Of a DNA stretch of 64,000 bases, positions 34,904 to 43,068 are shown one piece after another. The stretch is taken from NCBI RefSeq assembly GCF_003696215.1, contig NZ_RFFG01000008.1, positions 62,001 to 126,000 of the forward strand, given 5' to 3'. The notes beneath the pieces are model-generated. The model made no database searches and was not told where the DNA came from. It saw only the letters and a program-made list of their open reading frames with translations. Position numbers and translations under genes: made by a program. The stretch comes from Actinomadura harenae (GTDB lineage: Bacteria; Actinomycetota; Actinomycetes; Streptosporangiales; Streptosporangiaceae). The stretch's first letter is position 1. The number at the start of each line of letters is the position of its first letter.

Positions 34904-35584
34904 TCACGCGCCGGGGACGATCAGGCCGGACTCGTAGGCGGCGATGACGGCCTGGGTGCGGTCGCGGAGGCCGAGCTTGCCGAGGATGCGGCTGACGTGC
35001 GTCTTCACCGTCTCCTCGCTGACGACCAGGTGGACGGCGATCTCCGGGTTGGACAGGCCCTCGGCCATCGCGCGCAGCACCTCGGTCTCGCGCGGGGTGA
35101 GGGCGGCGAGCGCGGACGGCGTGGTCCTCGGGCGGCGGCGGGAGCGGGCGAACTCCTCGACGAGGCGGCGGGTGACACCGGGCGCGAGGAGGGCGTCCCC
35201 GGCGGCGACGACGCGGACGGCCTCGAAGAGGCGTTCGGCGGTGACGTCCTTGAGGAGGAAGCCGCTGGCCCCGGCGGCGAGCGCGTCGTAGACGTACTCG
35301 TCCAGCTCGAAGGTGGTGAGGATGAGGACGCGGGGCATGTGACCGGCGGCGCGGGGGGTGTGGTCGGCGGCGCGGAGGCGTTCGGTGGCCTCGATGCCGT
35401 CCATGCCGGGCATGCGGACGTCCATGAGGACGACGTCGGGGCGGAGCGTCGCGCAGAGGCGGACGGCCTCGGCGCCGTCGGCGGCGGTCCCGGCGACGGC
35501 GAAGTCCGGCTGGGTGCCGAGGAGGGCGGCGTAGCCGGAGCGGACGATCTCGTGGTCGTCGGCGACGACGATGCTGATGGTCAC
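34904..35584 (-). CDS. NarL/LuxR-family response regulator
   Basis: 226 residues. Receiver domain 1-125 with phospho-acceptor Asp55 (VVLMDVRMPG), Asp9/Asp10 and Lys near 110; LuxR helix-turn-helix about 158-220 (LTPRETEVLRAMAEGLSNPEIA, split; then VSEETVKTHVSRILGKL). Its GTG overlaps the kinase stop as GTGA. With the kinase it forms a two-component system divergent from an ABC exporter operon, the likely target. Confidence 0.93.
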   Translation of the reverse strand: MTISIVVADDHEIVRSGYAALLGTQPDFAVAGTAADGAEAVRLCATLRPDVVLMDVRMPGMDGIEATERLRAADHTPRAAGHMPRVLILTTFELDEYVYDALAAGASGFLLKDVTAERLFEAVRVVAAGDALLAPGVTRRLVEEFARSRRRPRTTPSALAALTPRETEVLRAMAEGLSNPEIAVHLVVSEETVKTHVSRILGKLGLRDRTQAVIAAYESGLIVPGA

Positions 35585-36681
35585 GCGGGCCGTCCGGGGA
35601 GGGTCGCTTCGATGAGGAAGCCGCCGCCGGGGGCGGGGCCGGTGCGGAGGTCGCCGCCGACGGTGGCGGCGCGTTCGCGCATGCCGAGCAGGCCGTGCGC
35701 GTCGGGGCGGACGTCGTCGCGGGGGCCGGGTCCGAGGTCGCGGACGCGGAGTTCGAGGGCGTCCGGGGTGTAGTGGAGTTCGATGTCGACGGCGGTTCCG
35801 GGGGCGTGGCGGCGGGCGTTGGTGAGGGCCTCCTGGACGATCCGGTAGGCGGTGAGCTCGACGCCGGGGTCCAGGGGCGCGACGGGCCCGCTGACGATGA
35901 GCCGGACGGTCGAGCCGGTCGTGGCGCGGGTCTCCTCGACGAGGCCGACGAGCTGGGCGAGGCCGGGCTGGGGCCTGCGGGCGGCCTGCTCGCCGTCGCC
36001 CGCGTCCTCGCGGAGGACGCCGAGGAGGCGGCGCATCTCGGTGAGGGCGCTGCGGGCGGTGTCGCCGATGCCGAGCAGGCGTTTCGCGCCGTCGGCGGGC
36101 ATGCCGGGAGTCGCGAGCCGGGCGGTCTCGGCCTGGACGGCGATCATCGAGATGTGGTGGGCGACGACGTCGTGCAGTTCGCGGGCGATGCGGGCGCGTT
36201 CGCTCTTGGCGGTGTTCTCCAGGAGGGTCGCGCCGATGGTCTGCTCGGCGGCGGTCTGCCGTTCGGCCTGCGTGCGCGCCCACCGGACGAGCCCGGCCCC
36301 GGCGGCGACGGGCGCGAGCACGGCGGCGACGCGCGCGGTCAGGCCGGGATGCGGGAGCAGGGCGAAGACGGCGAAGGGGACGATGAGGACGGCGGCGAGC
36401 GCGTACGTCCCGTCCCGTCCGAGCAGGTGGAGGGTGATGAGGAGGGCGGCGCAGCCCGAGAAGGTGAGGCCGCCGGTCGCGGCGAGGGAGGTCAGGCACG
36501 CGCCGGACACGGCGACGGCCGCGAGCGGGACATGCGGGATGACCAACGGCAACGTGGTGAACAGGCAGAGCAGCAGCGCGTAGAGCAGCGTGCCGGTGCC
36601 GTGACCGTGGCCGGTCAGCTCGCCGACGGCGGTCACCGCCAGCAGTCCCCCGATTCCGACACGTCCCCGCACGCAGGCCAT
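35581..36681 (-). CDS. NarL-type sensor histidine kinase
   Basis: 366 residues. About five hydrophobic helices at 10-130, then a HisKA_3 dimerisation region with phospho-acceptor His170 (RIARELHDVVAHH) and a HATPase domain (N-box EALTNARRHAPG, G-box GHGLLGMRERAATVGG near the C-terminus reads HGLLGMRERA). The sensing part is mostly intramembrane with little extracellular sequence, as in kinases that sense membrane or antibiotic stress. Confidence 0.92.
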   Translation of the reverse strand: MACVRGRVGIGGLLAVTAVGELTGHGHGTGTLLYALLLCLFTTLPLVIPHVPLAAVAVSGACLTSLAATGGLTFSGCAALLITLHLLGRDGTYALAAVLIVPFAVFALLPHPGLTARVAAVLAPVAAGAGLVRWARTQAERQTAAEQTIGATLLENTAKSERARIARELHDVVAHHISMIAVQAETARLATPGMPADGAKRLLGIGDTARSALTEMRRLLGVLREDAGDGEQAARRPQPGLAQLVGLVEETRATTGSTVRLIVSGPVAPLDPGVELTAYRIVQEALTNARRHAPGTAVDIELHYTPDALELRVRDLGPGPRDDVRPDAHGLLGMRERAATVGGDLRTGPAPGGGFLIEATLPGRPA

Positions 36682-36710
36682 CTTCCCGATGTTCCGGACA
36701 TCCCGCCATC

Positions 36711-36775
36711 GCTCGTGTGGGGGACCCGCCCCTCGAACCGGGGACGGCGAAGACCGCTCACGTGGGGGACGCGCC
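36711..36775. promoter_or_regulatory. 20-bp direct repeats between the two-component system and the ABC operon
   Basis: gctcgtgtgggggacccgcc (36711-36730) and its relative at 36756-36775 match at 17 of 20 positions, 45 bp apart. They are candidate binding sites for the adjacent NarL-type regulator. TAGCGT (36793-36798) eight bases before the ABC start may be its -10 element. Confidence 0.45.
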
Positions 36776-36806
36776 GCGCCCGCCGCCCCGCCTAGCGTCG
36801 TCAGGC

Positions 36807-37730
36807 ATGGAGATAGAAGTCGACGGCCTGCGCAAACGGTACGGGCAGGTCAGTGCGCTGGACGGAGTGTCGTTCACCGTGCGGCCCGGCCTGGTGACGG
36901 GGTTCGTCGGGCCGAACGGCTCGGGGAAGTCCACGACGATGCGGATCATCCTCGGCCTGGACGCCGCGGACGGCGGGCGGGCGCTCGTGGGAGGCCGTCC
37001 GTACCGGTCGCTGCGGGATCCGCTGCGCGCGGTCGGGTCGATGCTGGACGCGTCGGCCTTGCACCCCGGGCGGCGCGGACGCGACCACCTGCGCTGGATC
37101 GCGAACGCCGCCGGGCTCCCGTCGCGCCGCGTGGACGAGGTGCTGGAGCGGGTGGGGCTCGCGGGCGGCGCGGCGAAGCGCCGGGCCGGCGGGTACTCGC
37201 TCGGGATGCGGCAGCGGCTCGGGATCGCGGCGGCGCTGCTCGGTGATCCGCGGGCGCTGATGCTGGACGAGCCGGTCAACGGCCTCGACCCGGAGGGCAT
37301 CGTGTGGATCCGCGGGCTGCTGCGGTCGCTGGCCGCCGAGGGCCGCGCGGTGCTCGTGTCCAGTCACCTGATGGGCGAGCTGGAGGACACGGCGGACCGC
37401 CTGGTGGTGATCGGGCGGGGCCGGGTCATCGCGGACACGAGCGTCCCGGAGCTGCTGTCGGCGGCGTCCGGCGGGCGGGTCGCGCTGCGGACGAGCGCGC
37501 CCGCCGAGGCGATGGCGGTGCTCAGCCACGCGGGCGGGACGGTCGCGTCGGTCGGCGCGGACGCGCTCACGGTGACCGGGCTCGACGCGGAGGCCACGGT
37601 GGCGGCGCTCGGGGCGTCCCAGGTGCCGTTCGCCGAGGTCAGCGCGCATCGGGCGACGCTGGAGGAGGCGTACATGGAGTTGACACGCGACGCCGCCGAG
37701 TTCCAGGGCGTTCCGGGCGGTGCGGCATGA
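36807..37730 (+). CDS. ABC transporter ATP-binding protein
   Basis: 307 residues, DrrA-like exporter ATPase. Walker A GPNGSGKS (35-42), signature YSLGMRQRL, Walker B LMLDEPVNGLDPEG and a switch His in SSHLMGE. The C-terminal 80 residues are the extra domain typical of drug-export ATPases. ATG 36807 begins at the family N-terminus; the GTG at 36717 would add unrelated sequence. Its stop overlaps the permease start as ATGA. Confidence 0.93.
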   Translation: MEIEVDGLRKRYGQVSALDGVSFTVRPGLVTGFVGPNGSGKSTTMRIILGLDAADGGRALVGGRPYRSLRDPLRAVGSMLDASALHPGRRGRDHLRWIANAAGLPSRRVDEVLERVGLAGGAAKRRAGGYSLGMRQRLGIAAALLGDPRALMLDEPVNGLDPEGIVWIRGLLRSLAAEGRAVLVSSHLMGELEDTADRLVVIGRGRVIADTSVPELLSAASGGRVALRTSAPAEAMAVLSHAGGTVASVGADALTVTGLDAEATVAALGASQVPFAEVSAHRATLEEAYMELTRDAAEFQGVPGGAA

Positions 37731-39229
37731 GCGCCGTGCTGTTCCGGCAGGTCCGGGCCGAGTGGACGAAGCTGCGGACGGTCCGCCGGTGGACGCTGAC
37801 GCTGCTCGCGGCGGCGGCCGCGATGGTGGTGGTGTCGCTGCTGGGGGCGTCCGGCGGGAGTGTGCAGCACGCGGGCGGCCGGGAGGACGGGCCGCCGACC
37901 GGGCCCGAGGGGAAGAAGGTGCGGGACGGGCTCCAGTTCGTCCGCCAGGAGTTGCGCGGGGACGGAACGATCACGGCGCGCGTGACGTCGCTGACGAGCC
38001 GCGTGGAGGGCGGGGCGCCCGGGTCGAAGACGGTGCCGTGGGCGAAGGCCGGGATCATGGTGAGGGCGGGCACGGCGCCCGGCGCGTCCTTCGTGGCGCT
38101 GATGGTGACGCCCGGCCACGGAGTGCGGTTGCAGCACGACTTCCTGCATGACGAGCAGGTGGCGTCGTCCGCGAAGTGGCTGCGGCTGACGCGGGCGGGC
38201 TCGCGGTTCACGGCCTCCGTCTCGGACGACGGGACGACGTGGAAGAAGGCGGGCACGGTGACGCCGCGAAGCGTCCCGGCGACCGCGCAGGCCGGGATCT
38301 TCACCGGGTCACCGGCGTACACCGAGATGAAGCGGAACTTCGGGGCGCTGAGCATCAACGACCTGCCCGCGCACGCGGTCGGCGTCTTCGACCACCTGAA
38401 CGTCACGGGCGCGCATCCCGGCACGTGGACGGACACGAAGATCGGCGGCCCGTTCATGGGCGGGCCGCCCGGCGACGATCCCGCGCCGGAGGTGAAGGAC
38501 GGGTCGTCCTTCTCGGGCGGCACGGTCACCGTGACCGGATCGGGTGAGTTCGGACCGCTGCCGCGCGGCTCCGACCTGGTGCAACGCGGACTTCAGGGGG
38601 CGCTCGTCGGGCTACTCGTGGTGGTGGCCGTGGGCGCGCTGTCGATGACGTCGGAGTTCCGGCACGGGCTCGTCCGGACGACGTTCACGGCGCATCCGCG
38701 GCGCGGCGGGATGCTGGTGGCGAAGGCGCTGGTGCTGGGTGTGACGGTGTTCGCCGTGTCGGCGGCCGCGCTGGCGGTGGCGTTCCCGATGGCGCAGTCG
38801 CGGCTGCGGTCGTCCGGATTCAAACCGCCGGGGTTCCCGCGGTGGAGTCTGTCCGATCCGGCGGCGCTGCGGGCGGTCCTCGGGTCGGCGCTGCTGGTCG
38901 CGCTGGTGGCCGTCCTCGCGATGGCGTTCGGGGCGGTGTTCCGGCACAGCGCGGCGGCGATCGCGGTGGTGCTGGTCGTGGTGCTGATCCCGCAGATCCT
39001 CGCGCCCGCGCTGCCGCTCGGGGTGGCGCGGTTCCTGTTGAGCGCGACGCCCGCAGCCGGGTTCGCCATCCAGCAGAGCGCGCCGCACTACTCGTTCACC
39101 TCGGAGGCGTGTCTTCCGGAGGACGGCTGCTACCCGCTGTCGCCGTGGGCCGGCCTGGCCGTCCCCGTCCTGTACGTGGTGGCCGCGATGCTGCTCGCGT
39201 GGTGGCAGCTGCGCCGGAGGGACGCGTGA
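37727..39229 (+). CDS. ABC-2 type permease with a large extracytoplasmic beta-sandwich insert
   Basis: 500 residues. One transmembrane helix (about 22-41) follows a QVRAEWTKLRTVRR motif typical of ABC-2 permeases. Then comes an outside domain of about 220 residues (50-275) resembling DUF1349/concanavalin-like folds: WAKAGIMVRAG, HDFLHDEQVASSAKWLRLTR (split), FTASVSDDGTTWKKAG. Five further helices (about 285-495) include the permease block RHGLVRTTFTAHPRRGG. The insert may bind a carbohydrate or glycolipid; this is inference from the fold. Confidence 0.87.
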   Translation: MSAVLFRQVRAEWTKLRTVRRWTLTLLAAAAAMVVVSLLGASGGSVQHAGGREDGPPTGPEGKKVRDGLQFVRQELRGDGTITARVTSLTSRVEGGAPGSKTVPWAKAGIMVRAGTAPGASFVALMVTPGHGVRLQHDFLHDEQVASSAKWLRLTRAGSRFTASVSDDGTTWKKAGTVTPRSVPATAQAGIFTGSPAYTEMKRNFGALSINDLPAHAVGVFDHLNVTGAHPGTWTDTKIGGPFMGGPPGDDPAPEVKDGSSFSGGTVTVTGSGEFGPLPRGSDLVQRGLQGALVGLLVVVAVGALSMTSEFRHGLVRTTFTAHPRRGGMLVAKALVLGVTVFAVSAAALAVAFPMAQSRLRSSGFKPPGFPRWSLSDPAALRAVLGSALLVALVAVLAMAFGAVFRHSAAAIAVVLVVVLIPQILAPALPLGVARFLLSATPAAGFAIQQSAPHYSFTSEACLPEDGCYPLSPWAGLAVPVLYVVAAMLLAWWQLRRRDA

Positions 39230-39265
39230 CGCGCGGCGGCGAGTGGCGCGGGAGGGACGCGTGAC
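39216..39265 (+). repeat. 15-bp direct repeat at the permease junction
   Basis: ggagggacgcgtgac is present at 39216-39230 (last codons and stop of the first permease) and at 39251-39265 (ribosome site and GTG start of the second). Confidence 0.85.
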
Positions 39266-40013
39266 CCGGGAACTGCACGCGGAGTGGACGAAGCTGCGGA
39301 CGCTGTCCAGCACGGCGTGGCTGCTGCTCGCGACATGCGCGCTGACCGTGCTGGTAGGCACGCTCGTCTCGACGGCCGTCAGCGCGTCGGACGGCCCGCA
39401 GGACCTGCCGAAGCTGGTGCTCGGCGGGATCCAGTACGGGCAGGCGACGATGGTCGTCCTGGCCTGCCTCACGGTCTGCGCCGAGTACGGGACGGGCACG
39501 ATCGGCCCGACGCTGGTCGCGATGCCCCGGCGGCTGCGCGTGTTCGCGGCCAAGGCCGTGGTCGTCTCCGTCCTCGCGGCCGTCTGCGGGGTGCTGGGCG
39601 TCGCGGGTTCGCTGGTGGCCGGACGGTTCGTCGTGGCCTCGGACGGGTTCGCCGCACTCCCCCTGACGGACGGCGCGACCCTGCGCGCCGCCGCCGGGAC
39701 CGTCCTCTACCTGGGGCTCGTCGCCCTGCTCAGCCTCGGGCTGGCGACGGCGCTGCGCGACTCCGGGGTCGCGATCATGACGGTGCTGAGCGTCCTGTAC
39801 GCGGTGCCGATCCTGACGCGGCTGGTGGCGTCCGAGCACTGGAAGCTAAGGCTGGAGAAGTACGCGCCGATGAAGGCCGGGCTGTCGGTGCAGGCGACGA
39901 AGAACCTCGCGGCGCTGCCGCTCTCCCCCTGGCACGGGCTGGGCGTCCTGGCCCTGTACACCGCGGGGTGCCTGGCGCTGGGCGCGCTGCTCTTCCGCCT
40001 CCGCGACGCGTGA
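39261..40013 (+). CDS. ABC-2 type permease
   Basis: 250 residues, about six hydrophobic helices, starting with TRELHAEWTKLRTLSS, the same cytoplasmic entry motif as the preceding permease. It contains AEYGTGTIGPTLVAMPRRLRV, equivalent to the R-G-L-V-R-T-T-F block of its partner. Together with the ATPase and the first permease it makes a three-gene exporter. GTG 39261 has GGAGG five bases upstream; GTG 39243 is the alternative. Confidence 0.88.
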   Translation: MTRELHAEWTKLRTLSSTAWLLLATCALTVLVGTLVSTAVSASDGPQDLPKLVLGGIQYGQATMVVLACLTVCAEYGTGTIGPTLVAMPRRLRVFAAKAVVVSVLAAVCGVLGVAGSLVAGRFVVASDGFAALPLTDGATLRAAAGTVLYLGLVALLSLGLATALRDSGVAIMTVLSVLYAVPILTRLVASEHWKLRLEKYAPMKAGLSVQATKNLAALPLSPWHGLGVLALYTAGCLALGALLFRLRDA

Positions 40014-40098
40014 GCGGAAAGGTTCTGGATCTCCCTTCGCCGGGAGCCGGGCGTCACTACGCTGGCGGGTTTTCAGGCTCCCGAAGGTGGACGAATCG

Positions 40099-40647
40099 AT
40101 GTTCCAGATCGTGGAGGGCGGCCGCTACTGGTGCGCCCTGGTCATCCGGCTCGAGGACGGTGTGGACGACGCGCTCCTCGCCGCCGTCACCGCAGCCACG
40201 GACCTGTCGTTCGAGGAGTACGGGTCGGGCGGGTTCGGCGGCGAGACGCTCGCGGACGTGTGGAAGGCGGGCGACAACCTCCTGATGGAGGTGGAGTGCG
40301 ATGAGGTGGGGGTGAAGGCGCTGTTCGTCCGCGCGGACACGCAGGAGCGCGCGATCGCGATCCGGTCCACCGTGGGCGAGCACATGTCGGCGTGGAGCGA
40401 GCAGATGCTCCGCACGCAGCTCGCCGACTCCTACGCCGACGCGCCGAAGTCCCTGGTCGCGCTGCTGATGGCGACGGGCGGCGCGCGGGCGGACGACGAG
40501 ACTCTCGACCTGCTGCAACGCGCCCTGGACCACGAGGACGAGGAGGTCCGCGAGTACGCCGAGTACGCGGCGCAGGTCGCGGCCGAGCTGGGTCACCCGC
40601 CGGTCGTGATGCGCGAAGCGGAGTCGGGAGAGGCGCGGGCGGAGTAG
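40099..40647 (+). CDS. Conserved hypothetical protein
   Basis: 182 residues, soluble, acidic. The N-terminal half (FQIVEGGRYWCALVIRLEDG, then LMEVECDEVGVKALFVRAD) looks like an alpha/beta domain. The C-terminal half (about 125-175) is helical and HEAT-like (LLQRALDHEDEEVREYAEYAAQV). No known family recognised. ATG 40099 has GAAGGTGGA upstream; GTG 40087 is the alternative. Confidence 0.7.
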   Translation: MFQIVEGGRYWCALVIRLEDGVDDALLAAVTAATDLSFEEYGSGGFGGETLADVWKAGDNLLMEVECDEVGVKALFVRADTQERAIAIRSTVGEHMSAWSEQMLRTQLADSYADAPKSLVALLMATGGARADDETLDLLQRALDHEDEEVREYAEYAAQVAAELGHPPVVMREAESGEARAE

Positions 40648-40878
40648 CCGGGCGACGTCGTGGGCGCGGCTGAGCGGGGACCGGGTGTCGCCGGGGTTCC
40701 AGTCCTCGGCCGTCCAGACGTCCGACAGGACGGCCTTGACGAAGCCCCAGGCGATCACGCGGTCGAGGGGCAGGGCCGGCTCGGCGGCGAGTTGCTCGAC
40801 GCGGGCCGGGACGAGGGCGGTGAGCGCCTCGTCCCGGTCGTCCGGGTCCGGGTTGGAGAGCAGCGCGCTGGTGATCAA
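40648..40878 (-). pseudogene. Remnant resembling the C-terminus of a phosphotransferase (APH) family protein
   Basis: About 77 codons on the minus strand read ITSALLSNPDPDDRDEALTA ... LPLDRVIAWGFVKAVLSDVWTAEDW ... (segments shown are separate) with G or C in almost every third position, a clear coding signature. The pattern resembles the C-terminal helix pair of aminoglycoside phosphotransferase-like proteins. No ATG/GTG start or stop of its own is found: it begins just after the 40896 stop and runs into antisense of the neighbouring gene. I interpret it as a gene fragment; family assignment is tentative. Confidence 0.45.
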
Positions 40879-40895
40879 ACGCCGGACGCTACCGC

Positions 40896-41438
40896 TCAGG
40901 CTCCGTCGCCGAGTTTCCTGATCGCGTAGGCGTGGGCGTCGAACTCGGCCAGCGCTTGCGCCGGGTCCTCGAACGCCTTCCACACCCGGTCGGCACGGAC
41001 CTTCCCCTGCGCCTGCTGCGCCAGCTCGAAGAGCCGGTAGTTGTCGATCTGCTCGTCGAAGTCGCTGAGCGCCCGCTGCGCCGCCTTCTCCGCGCGCCGC
41101 CACTTCCCCCGGGCGAGCCACGTGACGGCCTCGACCTCGCACGCCTCCCACGAGACGGCCCCGCCGTACCCCGGCCCCGAGGACGCCGCCATCGCCGCAC
41201 TCCGCGCCCGGTTCGCCCCCTCGGCCGCCTTGACGGCGTCGTCGTACCGTCCGTCCGCGACGAGCAGCCACGCGGCCCGGATCCGCAGACCCATCAGCCG
41301 CAGATTCGCCTGAAGATCGAGCTCCGGAACGCTCTCCTCCTCGGAGATCCGCCCCCGCACCCGCTCCAGCTGGGCCCGCACTTCAGCGTCGTCCACCCGT
41401 CCTCCTCCTGACACCGCCTCGTGCGCATCCTCCGCCAT
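40896..41438 (-). CDS. Helical, TPR-like hypothetical protein
   Basis: 180 residues, all-helical. ANLRLMGLRIRAAWLLVADGRYDDAVKAAEGA and EAVTWLARGKWRRAEKAAQRALSDFDE (each shown broken by the helix turns) have the spacing of TPR-like helix pairs. No enzymatic motif. ATG 41438 has GGGCGAG upstream. It diverges from the gly-rich secreted protein gene. Confidence 0.68.
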   Translation of the reverse strand: MAEDAHEAVSGGGRVDDAEVRAQLERVRGRISEEESVPELDLQANLRLMGLRIRAAWLLVADGRYDDAVKAAEGANRARSAAMAASSGPGYGGAVSWEACEVEAVTWLARGKWRRAEKAAQRALSDFDEQIDNYRLFELAQQAQGKVRADRVWKAFEDPAQALAEFDAHAYAIRKLGDGA

Positions 41439-41528
41439 CTCGCCCGGGGCGATCAACACCCTTCGGGCGATGACGGGCATGGGGAGATCATTGCCGCAGA
41501 CGTGCCGGGACGTGACTTGATCAAACAT

Positions 41529-42941
41529 ATGTTGCTGTATGTGATCATTCTTAACTCTCGGTGGTTGTCCCTGACCGTGGGAGCCACGATGACCGCGTCG
41601 CTGGCGCTCGTGCCGGCCGACGCCCACGCGCAGGAGACCATCCGGACGTTCGCCTACACCGGGTCCCCGCAGGAGTTCACGGTCCCCGAAGGAGTGTGCG
41701 AACTGAAGGTGGACGCCTTCGGAGCCGCGGGCGGCGACGCCTTCTACGGTTCCCCTGGCGGCCGGGGCGGCGGCGTCCACGCGACCGTCCCGGTCACTCC
41801 CGGGGACGTGCTGACGATCGACGTCGGCGGCGCGGGCACGGGCGGATCCGCCATTACGTCCACACCCGCGGCGGGCGGCTACGGCGGCGGCGGTCAACCC
41901 GGCGCCTTCCGGAGCGACCGAAGTCCCGGCAACGGCGGCGTCGCCGCCGGTGGAGGCGGCGCGACGACCGTCGCTCTCGCCCTGGAGCCGCTCGTCATCG
42001 CCGGAGGCGGAGGCGGCGGCGCGGGCCATCTGTCCGGCGAACCGCTGGGCCCGGGCGGCGACGGCGGTCAGGCCGGCACCAACGGCGGCAGCCCGGCCCA
42101 ACCCGGCGCGGGAGGCGGCGGCGCGTCCGGGGGCAACGGCGGAACGGGCGGCGCGGGCGGGCAGCCCATCTCGGAGTTCGACCAGCCCGGCGTCCCCGGC
42201 GGCGACGCGATCGGACGCGTCGGCGGAGACGGCGCGGTCGACCTCGCGGACCCGCACATGGGAGCGGGTGGCGGAGGCGGCGGGGGCGCGCACGGCGGAG
42301 GCGCCGGTGGCTCCTCCACGTCCAACACCGTGTACGCGGGAGGTGGAGGAGGCGGATCCAGCCTCGGCCCCACCGGAGCCACGTACGAGACCGGCGTCCG
42401 CCAGGGCGACGGGGAGGCGACGCTCACCTATGAGGCCGGCTCGTGCCCCGTCCCTCCTCCGGAGGAGTGCTCCAACGACGACATCCACGTGGACAAGACC
42501 GCTGACCGGACCAAGGTCCTCGTCGGCGGCGTGGTGCGCTACCGCATCCGCGTCACCAACACCTGCGCCCACACCTTCCACGGCGCCACCGTCACCGACG
42601 ACCTGGCCGACGTGCTCGACAACGGCTTCATCGTGGGGCCCGTCCGCGCGACCACCGGCACCGTCGACCGCACCGGCCGCTCTCTGACCTGGACCGGAGA
42701 CCTGCTCCCAGGCCAGACCGCCGAGATCACCTACACCGTCCGCGCCTTCAGGCCCGGCCTGTTGCACAACACCGTCAGCTGGCAGTGCACGGCGTCCCCG
42801 GAGCGGAAGGCCCGCAGGGACTGCACGGACGAGACCACGGTCGTGGTGCGCCCGCACCATCACCACCACCGTCCGAATCCGTGCAAGTGGCCGCCGTGGG
42901 CCCACGAGAGGTCGGCAACGGGTCTCGAACGACGCTGCTGA
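41529..42941 (+). CDS. Secreted glycine-rich protein with DUF11 domain
   Basis: 470 residues. A signal peptide (about 1-34, cleavage after DAHA) precedes a Gly-rich region (about 60-310) with repeats such as GGGGGGG and AGGSS, then a DUF11 domain (about 325-430; VRYRIRVTNTCAHTFHGATV, GQTAEITYTVRAF) of the kind found in actinobacterial surface proteins. The C-terminus has HHHHH and no sortase motif or membrane anchor. ATG 41589 has a better ribosome site (GGGAG) but would cut off the charged part of the signal peptide; the upstream ATG 41529 lies in a perfect palindrome aacatatgtt. Confidence 0.78.
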   Translation: MLLYVIILNSRWLSLTVGATMTASLALVPADAHAQETIRTFAYTGSPQEFTVPEGVCELKVDAFGAAGGDAFYGSPGGRGGGVHATVPVTPGDVLTIDVGGAGTGGSAITSTPAAGGYGGGGQPGAFRSDRSPGNGGVAAGGGGATTVALALEPLVIAGGGGGGAGHLSGEPLGPGGDGGQAGTNGGSPAQPGAGGGGASGGNGGTGGAGGQPISEFDQPGVPGGDAIGRVGGDGAVDLADPHMGAGGGGGGGAHGGGAGGSSTSNTVYAGGGGGGSSLGPTGATYETGVRQGDGEATLTYEAGSCPVPPPEECSNDDIHVDKTADRTKVLVGGVVRYRIRVTNTCAHTFHGATVTDDLADVLDNGFIVGPVRATTGTVDRTGRSLTWTGDLLPGQTAEITYTVRAFRPGLLHNTVSWQCTASPERKARRDCTDETTVVVRPHHHHHRPNPCKWPPWAHERSATGLERRC

Positions 42942-42959
42942 CGTTCGATAGCGCCTTCC

Positions 42960-43009
42960 GGGGCTGGAGCCACCGAAACGCGACCCCCGCGTCCGGCAGC
43001 TCCAGCCCC
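42960..43009. terminator. Bidirectional terminator hairpin
   Basis: ggggctggagc (42960-42970) pairs perfectly with gctccagcccc (42999-43009), 28-nt loop, between convergent genes. Confidence 0.6.
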
Positions 43010-43068
43010 CTGGAAGCCGTCCCACCACCAGCCCGTCCCGCATCCTCCGCCACCTGGGCCCCCTCCCG

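Noticed and set aside
40057..41271. 404-residue frame spanning the region as one gene
   Set aside because: Only its middle part has a coding character; both ends are antisense or out of frame to better-supported genes, so I kept just the remnant.
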